Part shown: piece by piece, positions 6,159 to 14,436 of the stretch
Position numbering within the stretch: the first letter of the stretch is position 1
Layout: the number at the start of each line of letters is the position of its first letter
Assembly (NCBI GenBank): GCA_021890795.1
Contig: JAKKUO010000018.1
Location: 1-40,329, forward strand
Source of the DNA: Bacillota bacterium
GTDB lineage: Bacteria; Bacillota; Sulfobacillia; Symbiobacteriales; ZC4RG38
Reading direction: 5' to 3'
Length of the DNA stretch: 40,329 bases
Notes under the pieces: generated by a model
The model's database searches: none
The model's input: only the letters and a program-made list of their open reading frames with translations
Told to the model about the DNA's origin: nothing
Program-made: the position numbers and the translations under genes

Positions 6159-7688
6159 TTAGCCGAGCCCCCACACCCGGGGCAGCCAGAAGGAGGAGAA
6201 GAGGGTGGTGACCAGGATGCTGATGAGATTGAGCCAGAAACCGGTCTTCACCATCTGGCCGATGGTCAGGTGGCCGCTGCCGTAGACGATCGCGTTGGGC
6301 GGGGTCCCGGCCGGCAGCATGAAGCCAAGGGAGGAGGAGATGGAGGCGGTGGCCATCAGGGCCAGGGGCGGGACATCCAGGGCCGTGCCCAGGGAGGCGG
6401 TGAGGGGCAGGAAGAGGGAGGCGATGGCGGTGTTGGAGGTAAACTCGGTGAGGAAGGTCACCAGGGTCGCCACCGCCAGGATCGCCCCCACGAAGCCTAC
6501 GCGCCTCAGGGCGGCCAGCTGGCCGGCCACCCACTCGGAGAGGCCGCTGGACTCGAAGACCTCCGCCAGCGCGAGGCCCCCGCCGAAGAGGAGGAGAATG
6601 CCCCAGGGCACCTTGCGGAGGTCTTCGGCCTCCAGGAGGTGCTGCCGCTCCTCGCCGCCGGCGGGGAGGAGGAAGAGCAGGAGCGCGCCGGCGATGGCGA
6701 TGACCGTGTCATCCACCTGGGGCAGGAAGGGGTTCACCAGCCAGGGGCGCACCACCCAGGCGAGGGAGACCAGGGCAAAGACCAGGGCCACCCGCCGCTC
6801 CGGGGGGCGGACCGGCCCCAGGTCCGAGAGTTGCTGGCGGATCACCTCCCGGCCCCCGGGGATCTCCCGGATCTCAGGCGGCAAGAGCCACAGCAGCAGC
6901 GCCCAGGCGAGGAGCAGGACCGACGCGGCCAGGGGCACGCCGTAGAGCATCCACTGGACAAAGCGCACCTGGACCCCCAGGGTGTTGCTGGCCACGGCGG
7001 CGAAGACCGCGTTGGGCGGGGTGCCGATGAGGGTTCCCACGCCGCCGATGGAGGAGGCCCAGGCGACGCTCAGCATCAGGGCGGCACCGAAGTTGGTCTT
7101 CAGCGCCGGCTCCGCCCCGCCGGGTCGACCCGGCGGCGAGGTGCGGGACCCATCCTCCTCCGGCCGGGAGGCCGCCTCGCCACTGCCGGGAGCCGGCCGG
7201 CGGCCGGTGAGGTCGGTCACCTGGCGGACCACCGCCGTGGCGATGGGCAGCATCATCATGGCTGTGGCGGTGTTGGAGATCCACATGGAGATGAAAGCGG
7301 TGGCACAGAGGAACCCGAGGAGCAACCGGCTTGGGCTGGTCCCGATGACCGAGATGATGCCCAGGGCGATCCGCCGGTGCAGGTTCCACCGCTCAAAGGC
7401 GATGGAGAGGAGAAAGCCGCCCAGAAAAAGGAAGATTACCGGGTCGCCGTAATTGGCGGTCACGGCACCGGCCTTGGCCAGCCCCAGGGCCGGGAAGAGG
7501 ACGATGGGCAGAAGGGAAGTGACCGAGAGCGGGACGGGCTCTGTCACCCACCAGGTGGCCATCCAGAGGGTGACCGCCAGGGTGAGGGCGGCCTGGGGCG
7601 ACATCCCCGGGGGGTGAAGGAACAGGGCGACCAGCAGGAAGAGCGCAGGTCCCAGGATCAGTCCCAGTCGTTGCCGCAGCGCTGGCAT
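6159..7688 (-). CDS. DASS-family (SLC13) anion:sodium symporter
   Basis: This 509-residue inner-membrane transporter shows the inverted-repeat hallmarks of the divalent anion/Na+ symporter family. Two SNT motifs (SNTATAMMMLPI in the first half, TSNTAIASLFLPL in the second) each pair with a later GTPPNA motif. These are the sodium and carboxylate sites. About 11-12 hydrophobic segments are visible. A charged cytoplasmic loop of about 40 residues (GRRPAPGSGEAASRPEED region) is longer than usual. Likely substrates are C4-dicarboxylates or related anions; sulfate or phosphate cannot be excluded. The ATG at 7688 sits 8 bases behind GGAGGAGGG; an upstream extension to 7832 lacks a site. Confidence 0.92.
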   Translation of the reverse strand: MPALRQRLGLILGPALFLLVALFLHPPGMSPQAALTLAVTLWMATWWVTEPVPLSVTSLLPIVLFPALGLAKAGAVTANYGDPVIFLFLGGFLLSIAFERWNLHRRIALGIISVIGTSPSRLLLGFLCATAFISMWISNTATAMMMLPIATAVVRQVTDLTGRRPAPGSGEAASRPEEDGSRTSPPGRPGGAEPALKTNFGAALMLSVAWASSIGGVGTLIGTPPNAVFAAVASNTLGVQVRFVQWMLYGVPLAASVLLLAWALLLWLLPPEIREIPGGREVIRQQLSDLGPVRPPERRVALVFALVSLAWVVRPWLVNPFLPQVDDTVIAIAGALLLFLLPAGGEERQHLLEAEDLRKVPWGILLLFGGGLALAEVFESSGLSEWVAGQLAALRRVGFVGAILAVATLVTFLTEFTSNTAIASLFLPLTASLGTALDVPPLALMATASISSSLGFMLPAGTPPNAIVYGSGHLTIGQMVKTGFWLNLISILVTTLFSSFWLPRVWGLG

Positions 7689-7850
7689 GGATGCTGCCCT
7701 CCTCCAGATTCCGCCCCCACCGGGCTTGTCCGGGGTCACCTCCAGGCGCCGTACTCCGGGCCCTCCGGGTCGGTTCCCCAGATGGAGCAGTGGGGGCATC
7801 TGCCGCGGATGTAGGTCTGTTCTGACAATCAAAGGAAAAATAGTAACATC

Positions 7851-7874
7851 CGGTCAAAGGTTTCCTGTTGACCG
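7851..7874. promoter_or_regulatory. Inverted repeat, possible operator for the transporter gene
   Basis: CGGTCAA (7851-7857) and TTGACCG (7868-7874) form a perfect 7-bp inverted repeat with a 10-base spacer, in an AT-rich stretch about 165 bp before the transporter start. A TACTAT on the minus strand (7840-7845) could be the -10, but no good -35 matches it. Confidence 0.45.
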
Positions 7875-7971
7875 AACTATCAATTCAAGTAGCCATCATA
7901 GCGAGGTCGGGTGGGGAGATCAAGGGCCCTTTTGCTTCTGCGTCTCCGTGCATGACCGAGCGTGCCGATTT

Positions 7972-7988
7972 GTGCAGATAACCTGCAC
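7972..7988 (+). promoter_or_regulatory. Inverted repeat, candidate enhancer site for a sigma-54 activator
   Basis: GTGCAG-ATAAC-CTGCAC is flanked by TTT upstream and TTTTGCAAA downstream. It lies about 145-160 bp upstream of the predicted sigma-54 start, the usual distance for an enhancer-binding protein such as the Bacillus BkdR or AcoR types. The activator gene is not in this window. Confidence 0.5.
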
Positions 7989-8112
7989 GGTTTTGCAAAG
8001 ATAGCGCTGCGAAGAACGGTGTCGGGAAGGGGCCGGCGGCCCAGTGGAGTGGAGGGAGCCGGCCCCAGAGCGGCGGGCCGCCGCAGCCTCGTCGCCCCTG
8101 CTAGTCGCTCAA

Positions 8113-8129
8113 CGGCACGGAACTTGCTT
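8113..8129 (+). promoter_or_regulatory. Sigma-54 (SigL/RpoN) -24/-12 promoter for the 2-oxoacid dehydrogenase operon
   Basis: CGGCACG-GAAC-TTGCTT matches the -24/-12 consensus (TGGCACG-N4-TTGCW) at all positions but the first. The invariant GG and GC are spaced correctly. It is about 190 bp upstream of lpd. In Bacillus subtilis the bkd operon is SigL-dependent, which supports the assignment by analogy. Confidence 0.8.
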
Positions 8130-8319
8130 GGGTTCCCCCGGTGGGGGAGCGTGTGGCGCTGGCAGCTAGCGGCACGGCAGTTCGTCCCATTTGTCAGTAT
8201 ATTGCCTCAAAAAATGCGCCGGTGACCCGTGGCCCGGAGGGGCGGGGCAGCGGCGGTGTGGGGGTGGCCCTGCCCACCCCTCGGCCGGATTTAGCCCCAG
8301 AGGAGGCGGCAAGGCACGG

Positions 8320-9729
8320 ATGTCCGAGTACGACCTGCTGGTACTGGGCGGCGGCACCGGGGGTTACGTGGCCGCCATCCGGGCGGCCCAACTGGGGATG
8401 AAGGTGGCGGTGGTGGAGCGGAACCGGCTGGGGGGTACCTGCCTGCACCGGGGCTGCATCCCCTCCAAGGCGCTCCTGCGCACCGCGGAGGTCTACCACA
8501 CCCTGCGCCACGCCCGGGAGTATGGCCTCACCGCCCGGGAGGTGGGGGTGGACTGGCCCGGAGCCCTGGCCCGGAAGGACCGAATCGTCGCTGCCCTGCA
8601 TAAGGGGGTGCAGGGGCTTTTCAAGAAGCACGGCATCACCGTGGTTCAGGGGACCGGGACCCTGATGCCGCCCTCGATCTTTGCCCCCAACGGCTGGGTC
8701 GCGGTGCAGACCGACGACGGCCTGGAGAAGCTCGAGGCGACCCACATCCTCATCGCCACCGGCAGCCGGCCCCGGACCCTGGGCATCCCGGTGGATGGGC
8801 AGCGGGTCTTCACCACCGATGAGGCCCTCTCCCACCCGGCCCTGCCCCGGAGCGTCGTCATCCTGGGCGGCGGCGCCATTGGCATGGAGTGGGCCTCCCT
8901 CTACAGCGACCTGGGGGCGGAGGTGACGGTCCTGGAACTCCTGCCCCGGATCCTGCCCCAGGAGGACGAGGAGGTCGCGGCAGAACTCCAGCGGCTCCTC
9001 ACCCGGCGGGGGGTGCGGATCGTCACCGGCGCCCGGGTGCGGCCCGAGGCGGTGGAGACCGGCGCGGCCGGGGTCCGGATCCGGTACGAGGCCGGGGGCG
9101 AGGCCCAGGCCGCGGAGGCGGAGATGCTCCTCATCGCCGTGGGCCGGGAGCCCAACTCCCAGGGGATCGGCCTGGAAAACTTCCCCGGGATCCGGACGGA
9201 CCGGGGCTATATCGTGGTGGACGAGTGCGGCCGCACCGGCCAGCCGGGGGTCTACGCCATCGGCGACGTGGTGGGCGGGGGCCTTGCCCACGTGGCCGCC
9301 CACCAGGGGATCGTCGCGGTGGAGACCATGGCGGGGCTGAGGCCTCACCCGGTGCCCCGGGAGGAGATTCCCCGGTGCACCTACACCCGGCCGGAGGTGG
9401 CTTCGGTGGGGCTCACCGAGGCCCAAGCCCGGGAGCGGGGGCACGAGGTGAAGGTGGGCCGGTTCCCCTTCCGGGCCATCGGCAAGGCCCTGGTCCACGG
9501 GGAGCCCGACGGCTTTGCCAAGGTGGTGGCGGACGCGCACACCGGCGACCTGCTGGGGGTCCACATCATCGGCCCCGGGGCGACGAACCTCATCGGCGCG
9601 GCCGGCCTCGCCCGGCTGCTCCAGGCCACCGCCTGGGAGGTCTCGGTGGCGGTCTGGCCCCACCCCACCCTGAGCGAGATCCTCGGCGAGGCCGCCCTGG
9701 CGGTGGAGGGGCGGGCGATTCACCTCTGA
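8320..9729 (+). CDS. lpd: Dihydrolipoamide dehydrogenase (E3)
   Basis: The 469-residue flavoprotein reoxidises the dihydrolipoyl arm of the E2, reducing NAD+. The FAD loop GGGTGG lies at 10-15, the redox-active pair is C41/C46 (GGTCLHRGCIPSK), and the NAD loop is ILGGGAIG. The C-terminal HPTLSE supplies the His448/Glu453 catalytic pair contributed across the dimer. The ATG at 8320 has AGGAGG 13 bases upstream, a long spacing; an upstream frame to 8191 has no better site. It is first in the operon lpd, E1 alpha, E1 beta, E2, an order with E3 first seen in Bacillus-type bkd clusters. Confidence 0.96.
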   Translation: MSEYDLLVLGGGTGGYVAAIRAAQLGMKVAVVERNRLGGTCLHRGCIPSKALLRTAEVYHTLRHAREYGLTAREVGVDWPGALARKDRIVAALHKGVQGLFKKHGITVVQGTGTLMPPSIFAPNGWVAVQTDDGLEKLEATHILIATGSRPRTLGIPVDGQRVFTTDEALSHPALPRSVVILGGGAIGMEWASLYSDLGAEVTVLELLPRILPQEDEEVAAELQRLLTRRGVRIVTGARVRPEAVETGAAGVRIRYEAGGEAQAAEAEMLLIAVGREPNSQGIGLENFPGIRTDRGYIVVDECGRTGQPGVYAIGDVVGGGLAHVAAHQGIVAVETMAGLRPHPVPREEIPRCTYTRPEVASVGLTEAQARERGHEVKVGRFPFRAIGKALVHGEPDGFAKVVADAHTGDLLGVHIIGPGATNLIGAAGLARLLQATAWEVSVAVWPHPTLSEILGEAALAVEGRAIHL

Positions 9730-9773
9730 CTGGCGGGCGCTCCACCTGTGGGCACTCGCAGTGGGCACTCGCC
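9713..9773 (+). repeat. Short tandem repeats overlapping the lpd stop codon
   Basis: GGGCGATTCACCTCTG (9713) recurs as GGGCGCTCCACCTGTG (9735), a 22-bp period that brackets the TGA at 9727-9729. It is followed by two 13-bp units GTGGGCACTCGC(A/C) at 9748-9760 and 9761-9773. A further doublet, CATCGGTA, appears near 9792-9810. Confidence 0.7.
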
Positions 9774-9829
9774 TGTGCCTACGGCCGGCAGCATCGGTAG
9801 CCCATCGGTAAGCCAAGGGAGGGAGTGCC

Positions 9830-10834
9830 GTGGCGACCCAGACCCGGAACCGGCACCAGGAGCTGGGGCTCAGCGACGGGCAGATGCTGGAGATCTACCG
9901 CTATATGCTCCTCACCCGGCGGATCGACGAGCGGCTGTGGCTCTTGCAGCGGGGCGGCAAGATCCCCTTCGTGATCTCTGCCCAGGGGCAGGAGGGGGCC
10001 CAGGTGGGGGCCGCTTACGCCCTCATCCGGGGCAAGGACTGGCTGGCCCCCTACTACCGGGACCTGGGGAAGGTCCTGGTGATGGGGATGACCCCCCGGG
10101 AGGTCTTCCTGGCGGCCTTCGCCCGGCAGGGGGATCCCTCGTCCAACGGCCGGCAGATGGCTCACCACTGGGGCCACCGGCGGTGGAACATCGTCAGCGG
10201 CTCGTCGCCGGTGGCCACCCAGGTGCTCCACGCCGTCGGGGTGGCCCTGGCCGCAAAGATGAAGGGGCACGACGTCGTGGCCATGACCTCCCTGGGAGAG
10301 GGCTCTTCCAACCAGGGGGACTTCCACGAGGGGCTCAACTTTGCCGGGGTGCACAAGCTGCCCTGCGTCTTCCACGTGCAGAACAACGAGTACGCGATCT
10401 CCGTCCCCCTGCGAAAGCAGCTCGCGTGTGAGAACGTGGCCGACCGGGCCCCGGGGTACGGCATGCCCGGGGTGGTGGTGGACGGCAGCGACGTCCTCGC
10501 GGTCTACGCCGCCTTCCGGGAGGCGGTGGACCGGGCCCGGCGGGGGGAGGGGCCCACCTTGATCGAGTCCAAGTGCGTCCGGCTTACCCCCCACTCCTCC
10601 GACGACGACGACCGGACCTACCGGCCCCGGGAGGAGATCGAGCGGGCCCGGCAGCGGGACCCCCTGGTCCGGACCCGGGCCTACCTCTACGAGGTGGGGC
10701 TCCTGGATGAAGAGCGGGAGCAGGCCCTCGAGGCGGAGATCCGCCGGGAGATCGACGCGGCGCAGGAGTATGCCGAGGCCCAGCCCTACGAGCCGGTGGA
10801 GACGGCCATGCGCCACGTCTACAAGGAGGCCTGA
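9830..10834 (+). CDS. bkdA1: Branched-chain 2-oxoacid dehydrogenase E1 alpha subunit
   Basis: This 334-residue thiamine-diphosphate subunit decarboxylates the 2-oxoacid with the E1 beta subunit. The ThDP/Mg motif runs from GEG (156-158) to NN (185-186). The segment NIVSGSSPVATQ (120-131) is typical of branched-chain and related E1 alpha proteins rather than pyruvate E1 alpha. A loop rich in Ser/Asp (TPHSSDDDDRTYRP) matches the region that is phosphorylated in eukaryotic homologues. A GTG start at 9830 follows AAGGGAGGGAG. The next gene begins 7 bases after the stop, with its ribosome site inside this gene's end. Pyruvate or acetoin as substrate is less likely but not excluded. Confidence 0.9.
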   Translation: MATQTRNRHQELGLSDGQMLEIYRYMLLTRRIDERLWLLQRGGKIPFVISAQGQEGAQVGAAYALIRGKDWLAPYYRDLGKVLVMGMTPREVFLAAFARQGDPSSNGRQMAHHWGHRRWNIVSGSSPVATQVLHAVGVALAAKMKGHDVVAMTSLGEGSSNQGDFHEGLNFAGVHKLPCVFHVQNNEYAISVPLRKQLACENVADRAPGYGMPGVVVDGSDVLAVYAAFREAVDRARRGEGPTLIESKCVRLTPHSSDDDDRTYRPREEIERARQRDPLVRTRAYLYEVGLLDEEREQALEAEIRREIDAAQEYAEAQPYEPVETAMRHVYKEA

Positions 10835-10840
10835 TCGCCG

Positions 10841-11824
10841 ATGCCGGTGCTGCAGTATATCGAGGCGGTGCGGGAGACCCTCCGGGCGGAGATGCGCCGG
10901 GACCCGAACGTCTTCATCCTGGGGGAGGACGTGGGCAAGCGGGGCGGGGTCTTCCGGGCCACCCAGGGGCTGGTCGACGAGTTCGGGGAGGAGCGGGTGA
11001 TCGACACCCCCCTCACCGAGTCGGCCATCGTCGGGGTCGGAATCGGCGCCGCCCTCTACGGCTTGAGGCCGGTCTGCGAGATTCAGTTTGCGGACTTCAT
11101 CTGGCCGGCGATGAACCAGATCCTCTCCGAGGCGGCCCGGTTTCGGTACCGCTCCTACGGCACCTGGTTCGTCCCCATGGTAATCCGGGCCCCTTACGGC
11201 GGGGGCGTCCACGGCGGCCTCTACCACAGCCAGAGCGTCGAGGCCCATTTTGCCCACTCCCCGGGGCTGAAGATCGTCGCCCCCAGCACCCCGGCGGATG
11301 TGGCGGGGCTCCTGCGGGCCGCGATCCGGGACGACGATCCGGTGCTCTTCTTCGAGCACAAGGGGCTCTACCGGGCGGTGAAGGGGGAGGTGCCCGAGGG
11401 GGACTACGTCGTTCCCATCGGCAAGGCGGAGGTGAGGCGCGACGGCCGGGACATCACCGTCTTCTCCTACGGCAAGGCCCTGCACTTCTGTCTGGAGGCG
11501 GCGAGCTTGGTGGCGGCCGAAGGGATCGACGCCATGGTGGTGGACCTCCGGTCGCTGAGGCCCCTGGACGAGGAGACGATCCTGAACGCCGCGGCCCGGA
11601 CCGGTAAGGTGCTCATCGTCCATGAGGACAACGCCTTCATGGGCATCGGCGCCGAGGTGGCGGCGCTCATCGCCGAGAAGGTGCTCTTCGAGCTCGACGC
11701 CCCCATCATGCGGCTCTGCGGCCCCGAGGTGCCGGCCATGCCTTACGCTCCGCCCCTGGAGAAGTGGTATATGCTGAGCCCCGAGAAGGTCGCGGCGAAG
11801 ATGCGGGAACTCGCGGCCTTCTAG
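10841..11824 (+). CDS. bkdB1: Branched-chain 2-oxoacid dehydrogenase E1 beta subunit
   Basis: The 327-residue partner of E1 alpha forms the alpha2-beta2 heterotetramer and carries part of the ThDP site. Recognisable blocks are GEDVGKRGGVFRAT near 28, DTPLTESAIVGVGIG near 55, QFADFIWPAMNQI near 82 and GGGVHGGLYHSQS near 119, then the transketolase C-terminal domain (VVDLRSLRPLDEETI). Its ATG at 10841 is served by AAGGAGG within the last codons of E1 alpha, so the two are translationally coupled, as expected for equimolar subunits. Confidence 0.93.
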   Translation: MPVLQYIEAVRETLRAEMRRDPNVFILGEDVGKRGGVFRATQGLVDEFGEERVIDTPLTESAIVGVGIGAALYGLRPVCEIQFADFIWPAMNQILSEAARFRYRSYGTWFVPMVIRAPYGGGVHGGLYHSQSVEAHFAHSPGLKIVAPSTPADVAGLLRAAIRDDDPVLFFEHKGLYRAVKGEVPEGDYVVPIGKAEVRRDGRDITVFSYGKALHFCLEAASLVAAEGIDAMVVDLRSLRPLDEETILNAAARTGKVLIVHEDNAFMGIGAEVAALIAEKVLFELDAPIMRLCGPEVPAMPYAPPLEKWYMLSPEKVAAKMRELAAF

Positions 11825-11849
11825 CGCCGCGGACGGGAGGGGTCTCGCC

Positions 11850-13295
11850 TTGGAGATCAGGATGCCCCAGCTCGGGGAGAGCGTCACGGAGGGGACCATT
11901 GCCCGGTGGCTGGTCCGGCCCGGCGACCGGGTGAGCCGGTACCAGCCCATCGCCGAGGTGATCACCGACAAGGTGACCGCGGAGATCCCGGCTCCCGCCG
12001 ACGGCGTCATCGAGAGCCTGAAGGTGCCGGAAGGGGAGACGGTGCCGGTGGGGGCCCTCATCGCCCGGATGGCGGCGGCAGAGGAGGGGGCCGCTGCCGG
12101 AGCGGCCGCCGAGGTCGGCGCCGGGGCGGCGCCCACACCGTCGGCGGCAGTGGGGGCCATCCCGTCCAACGGTCACCCCGGTCCCGGGGGTGGGCCGGCG
12201 ACTGAGGCCGCGGGCACTGGCCGCACCCGGTACTCCCCGGCGGTGATGCGCCTGGCCCAGGAGCACGGCATCGACCTCAGCCAGATCCGGGGGACGGGCC
12301 TTGGGGGCCGGGTCACCCGCCGGGACGTGGAGCGGTACCTGGAGGAGTTGCGGGCGGGTCGGGCCCCGGTGCCGGCGGTTCCGGGGGCGGGAGACGGGTC
12401 CCAGGGGGCGGCGTCGGGGATGGCGGCCCAGGCCGTGGGCGACAGGTCCCGGGGAGCGGCCCCGGGGGTGGAGGCCCGGCCGGCGGGTTCGACGGAGCCG
12501 GCGCCGGCCGGAGTCCCGGCGACCCCGGCCTGGTCCTACGTCCCTGCTGCCCCCGTCCAGGTAGGGGCGGGGGATCAGCCTATCCCCGTGGGGGCGGGGG
12601 ACCAGCGGATCCCCGTGGGGCCGGTGCGCCGGCGGATCGCGGAGCGGATGCTCCAGGCCCGGCGGGAGCAGCCCCACGCCTGGACCATGGTCCGGGCGGA
12701 CGTCACCGGCCTGGTGGCCCTCCGGAACGCGATCAAGGACGAGTTCCGGGCCCGGGAGGGGACCGAGCTCACCTACCTGCCGTTCCTCATCAAGGCCGTC
12801 ACCGAGTCCCTCCGGGAGTACCCGCTGCTCAATTCCGTCTGGGCCGGGGATGAGATCGTGGTCCGGCGGGAGATCCACATCTCCATCGCGGTGGCCACCG
12901 AGGACGCCGTGGTGGTGCCGGTGATCAAGAACGCGGACCGGCTCTCCATCGCCGGTCTCGCCCACGCGATCCACGACCTGGCCACCCGGGCCCGGGCCGG
13001 CCGGCTCACCCTGGAGGATGTGCAGGGGGGCACCTTCACCGTCAACAACACCGGCGCCTTCGGCTCCTACCTTTCCCAGCCCATCCTCAACTACCCCCAG
13101 GCGGCCATCCTCACCATGGAGGCGATCACGAAGGAGCCGGTGGTGCTGGAGAACGACGCCATCGCCATCCGGAGCATGGTCAACCTCTGCCTCAGCCTCG
13201 ACCACCGGGTGCTGGACGGGCTTATCTGCGGCCGGTTCCTCCAGGCGGTCAAGCGCCGGCTGGAGGCGTACCAGCCGGGGCAGAGGGTGGTGTAA
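11850..13295 (+). CDS. bkdC: 2-oxoacid dehydrogenase E2 (lipoamide acyltransferase)
   Basis: This 481-residue core subunit carries one lipoyl domain (residues 1-75; lipoyl Lys41 in the TDKV motif typical of branched-chain and 2-oxoglutarate E2s), a Gly/Ala/Pro linker, a peripheral subunit-binding domain (about 125-166), a second long linker and the catalytic domain (about 250-481). The catalytic domain has His452/Asp456 in LDHRVLDG. The second linker contains the repeat GAGDQ(P/R)IPV twice. A TTG start at 11850 lies 8-9 bases behind GGGAGGGG; the ATG at 11862 would cut off the first strand of the lipoyl domain. The lipoyl cofactor could come from lipA downstream. The stop codon begins four 27-28 bp tandem repeats. 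Confidence 0.94.
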   Translation: MEIRMPQLGESVTEGTIARWLVRPGDRVSRYQPIAEVITDKVTAEIPAPADGVIESLKVPEGETVPVGALIARMAAAEEGAAAGAAAEVGAGAAPTPSAAVGAIPSNGHPGPGGGPATEAAGTGRTRYSPAVMRLAQEHGIDLSQIRGTGLGGRVTRRDVERYLEELRAGRAPVPAVPGAGDGSQGAASGMAAQAVGDRSRGAAPGVEARPAGSTEPAPAGVPATPAWSYVPAAPVQVGAGDQPIPVGAGDQRIPVGPVRRRIAERMLQARREQPHAWTMVRADVTGLVALRNAIKDEFRAREGTELTYLPFLIKAVTESLREYPLLNSVWAGDEIVVRREIHISIAVATEDAVVVPVIKNADRLSIAGLAHAIHDLATRARAGRLTLEDVQGGTFTVNNTGAFGSYLSQPILNYPQAAILTMEAITKEPVVLENDAIAIRSMVNLCLSLDHRVLDGLICGRFLQAVKRRLEAYQPGQRVV

Positions 13296-13399
13296 GTCCC
13301 AACGGGACGGAGCACGGTGTAAATCCGAACGGGACGGAGCGTGGTGTTCAGTCCCACCGAGACGGAGCGCGGTCTTCCGTCCCAGCGAGACGGGGTCGG
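13290..13399 (+). repeat. Four 27-28 bp tandem units beginning at the E2 stop codon
   Basis: Units start at 13290, 13317, 13344 and 13372. Each has GT(G/C)T, then (G/A)TCC(C/G), then CGAGACGGAGC or a variant. Unit 1 begins with the final Val codon and TAA of E2, and unit 2 repeats GTGTAA in full, giving a second stop 27 bp later. Similarity decays from unit 1 to unit 4. There are no unique spacers, so it is not a CRISPR array. Confidence 0.85.
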
Positions 13400-13421
13400 A
13401 ACCGGCAAGGGATGACAAGAA

Positions 13422-13460
13422 CGGGCACCCGCGGCGGCTGGGCCGCCAGACGGGTGCCCG
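13422..13460. terminator. Bidirectional terminator between E2 and the UPF0173 gene
   Basis: The outer stem CGGGCACCCG/CGGGTGCCCG (13422-13431 with 13451-13460) stacks over the inner stem GGCGGC/GCCGCC with a 3-base loop. CTTT follows on the plus strand. Confidence 0.75.
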
Positions 13461-13464
13461 CTTT

Positions 13465-13496
13465 GGCTCTGTGTACCCCCGGCTCTGTGCACCCCC
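13465..13496. repeat. Two 16-bp tandem units near the UPF0173 stop codon
   Basis: GGCTCTGTGTACCCCC (13465-13480) and GGCTCTGTGCACCCCC (13481-13496) differ at one position. A degenerate third copy (GGGTTCACGCCC) leads to the stop at 13514-13516. Confidence 0.75.
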
Positions 13497-13513
13497 GGGG
13501 GGTTCACGCCCGG

Positions 13514-14230
13514 CTACTTCAGGGTCTCGCCGGGCTTCAGGGTGATCACCTCAAAGTCGCCCCGGGCCTCCTGGATCAGCTGCTCCGGCGTGCCCTTCAG
13601 CACGTCGAAGGTGCCGAAGTGCATGGGCACCACCCGGGGCACCCCCAGGAGCCGGGCGGCGTAGGCCGCCTGCCGGGGATCCATGGTGTAGTGGTCGCCG
13701 ATGGGCAGAAGGGCCAGGTCGGGCTTCCACAGCTCGCCGATGATCTTCATATCGCCGAAGACCATGGTGTCCCCCGCGTGGTAGATCCGGAAGCCGTTCT
13801 CCAGCTCGACGACGTAGCCGCAGGCCTCGCCGCCGTAAACGATCCGGTCCTCATCGGGGTCGAAGATCCCGCAGGAGTGGACCGCGTGGACCATGGTCGC
13901 CCGGACGCCGGCCACCTCCACGGTGCCGCCCTTGTTCATCCCCACCACCTTCGGCACGCCCTTGCGCTCCAGCCAGGCGGCGGTCTCGGCGATGGCCACC
14001 GCGGTGGCGCCGGTCTCCTTGCCCAGGGCAACGGCGTCGCCGATGTGGTCGAAGTGGCCGTGGGTAATCAGCATCGCGTCGGGCCTGAGGCCCCGCTTGA
14101 AGGTGTCCGGGCAGGCGGGGTTGCCCATCACCCAGGGGTCGAGCAGGATGGTCTTGCCTCCCGGGGTCTTGAGGAGGAAGGTGGCATGGCCAAGCCAGGT
14201 CAGTTCGAACCCCCGGCCAATGGTGGTCAT
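13514..14230 (-). CDS. UPF0173-family metal-dependent hydrolase
   Basis: The 238-residue protein has a metallo-beta-lactamase fold. The first strand-turn reads WLGHATFLL, and the metal motif HGHFDH is at residues 57-62. Further ligands are likely in the [18 protein letters not shown] and VPMHFGTF segments. Length and motif order fit the UPF0173 group (YtkL-like), whose natural substrate is unsettled. The ATG at 14230 follows AGAGGAGG. It converges on the E2 gene and diverges from lipA, but a link to lipoate metabolism is not shown by the sequence. Confidence 0.9.
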   Translation of the reverse strand: MTTIGRGFELTWLGHATFLLKTPGGKTILLDPWVMGNPACPDTFKRGLRPDAMLITHGHFDHIGDAVALGKETGATAVAIAETAAWLERKGVPKVVGMNKGGTVEVAGVRATMVHAVHSCGIFDPDEDRIVYGGEACGYVVELENGFRIYHAGDTMVFGDMKIIGELWKPDLALLPIGDHYTMDPRQAAYAARLLGVPRVVPMHFGTFDVLKGTPEQLIQEARGDFEVITLKPGETLK

Positions 14231-14335
14231 CGGTACCGACCTCCTCTGTCCGAATTGGCGCGGACGGGGTCACAATGGAATCAGAGTGGCTCTGGCTATT
14301 GAGAATACGACCCCGGGAGGGGTCGTCCCTCCCGG

Positions 14336-14364
14336 TTGCTCCCCACCCTCGGGTCCGGTATGAT
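14336..14364 (+). promoter_or_regulatory. Sigma-A promoter of lipA
   Basis: TTGCTC (14336-14341), 17 bases, and TATGAT (14359-14364). A GC hairpin (CGACCCC-GGGA-GGGGTCG) lies just upstream. Confidence 0.7.
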
Positions 14365-14436
14365 GGGAGGCGAAGCCCCGTCCGGCCTGGGGCCGGGCGG
14401 CAGGCCACGGTGCACGTGGACAGGGGATGTGGCGCC

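Larger units (their letters stand above)
7689..8319. other. 631-bp divergent regulatory region
   Basis: No supported gene lies here. It separates the DASS transporter (minus) from the lpd operon (plus). It contains an inverted repeat at 7851-7874, a possible enhancer inverted repeat at 7972-7988, a sigma-54 promoter at 8113-8129, a hairpin in the early transcript (TCCCCC/GGGGGA, 8134-8148) and a second one (GGGGTGG/CCACCCC, 8261-8280). The AT content of 7820-7910 is clearly higher than the surroundings. Confidence 0.75.

Noticed and set aside
6270-7814. A 514-codon plus-strand frame opposite the DASS transporter
   Set aside because: Charged, repetitive composition, and the opposite strand has clear transporter motifs.
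8160-8215. Sigma-A promoter directly before lpd (TATATT at about 8197)
   Set aside because: No acceptable -35 at 16-18 bases. The sigma-54 element upstream is a far better match.
9779-12169. A 796-codon open frame on the minus strand across the E1 alpha, E1 beta and E2 genes
   Set aside because: High GC content keeps antisense frames open. It has no domain, a skewed Gly/Pro/His/Arg composition, and lies opposite three certain genes.
13290-13399. Resemblance to a short CRISPR array
   Set aside because: Units abut without unique spacers, they decay steadily, there are no cas genes, and the first unit contains a stop codon of a known gene.
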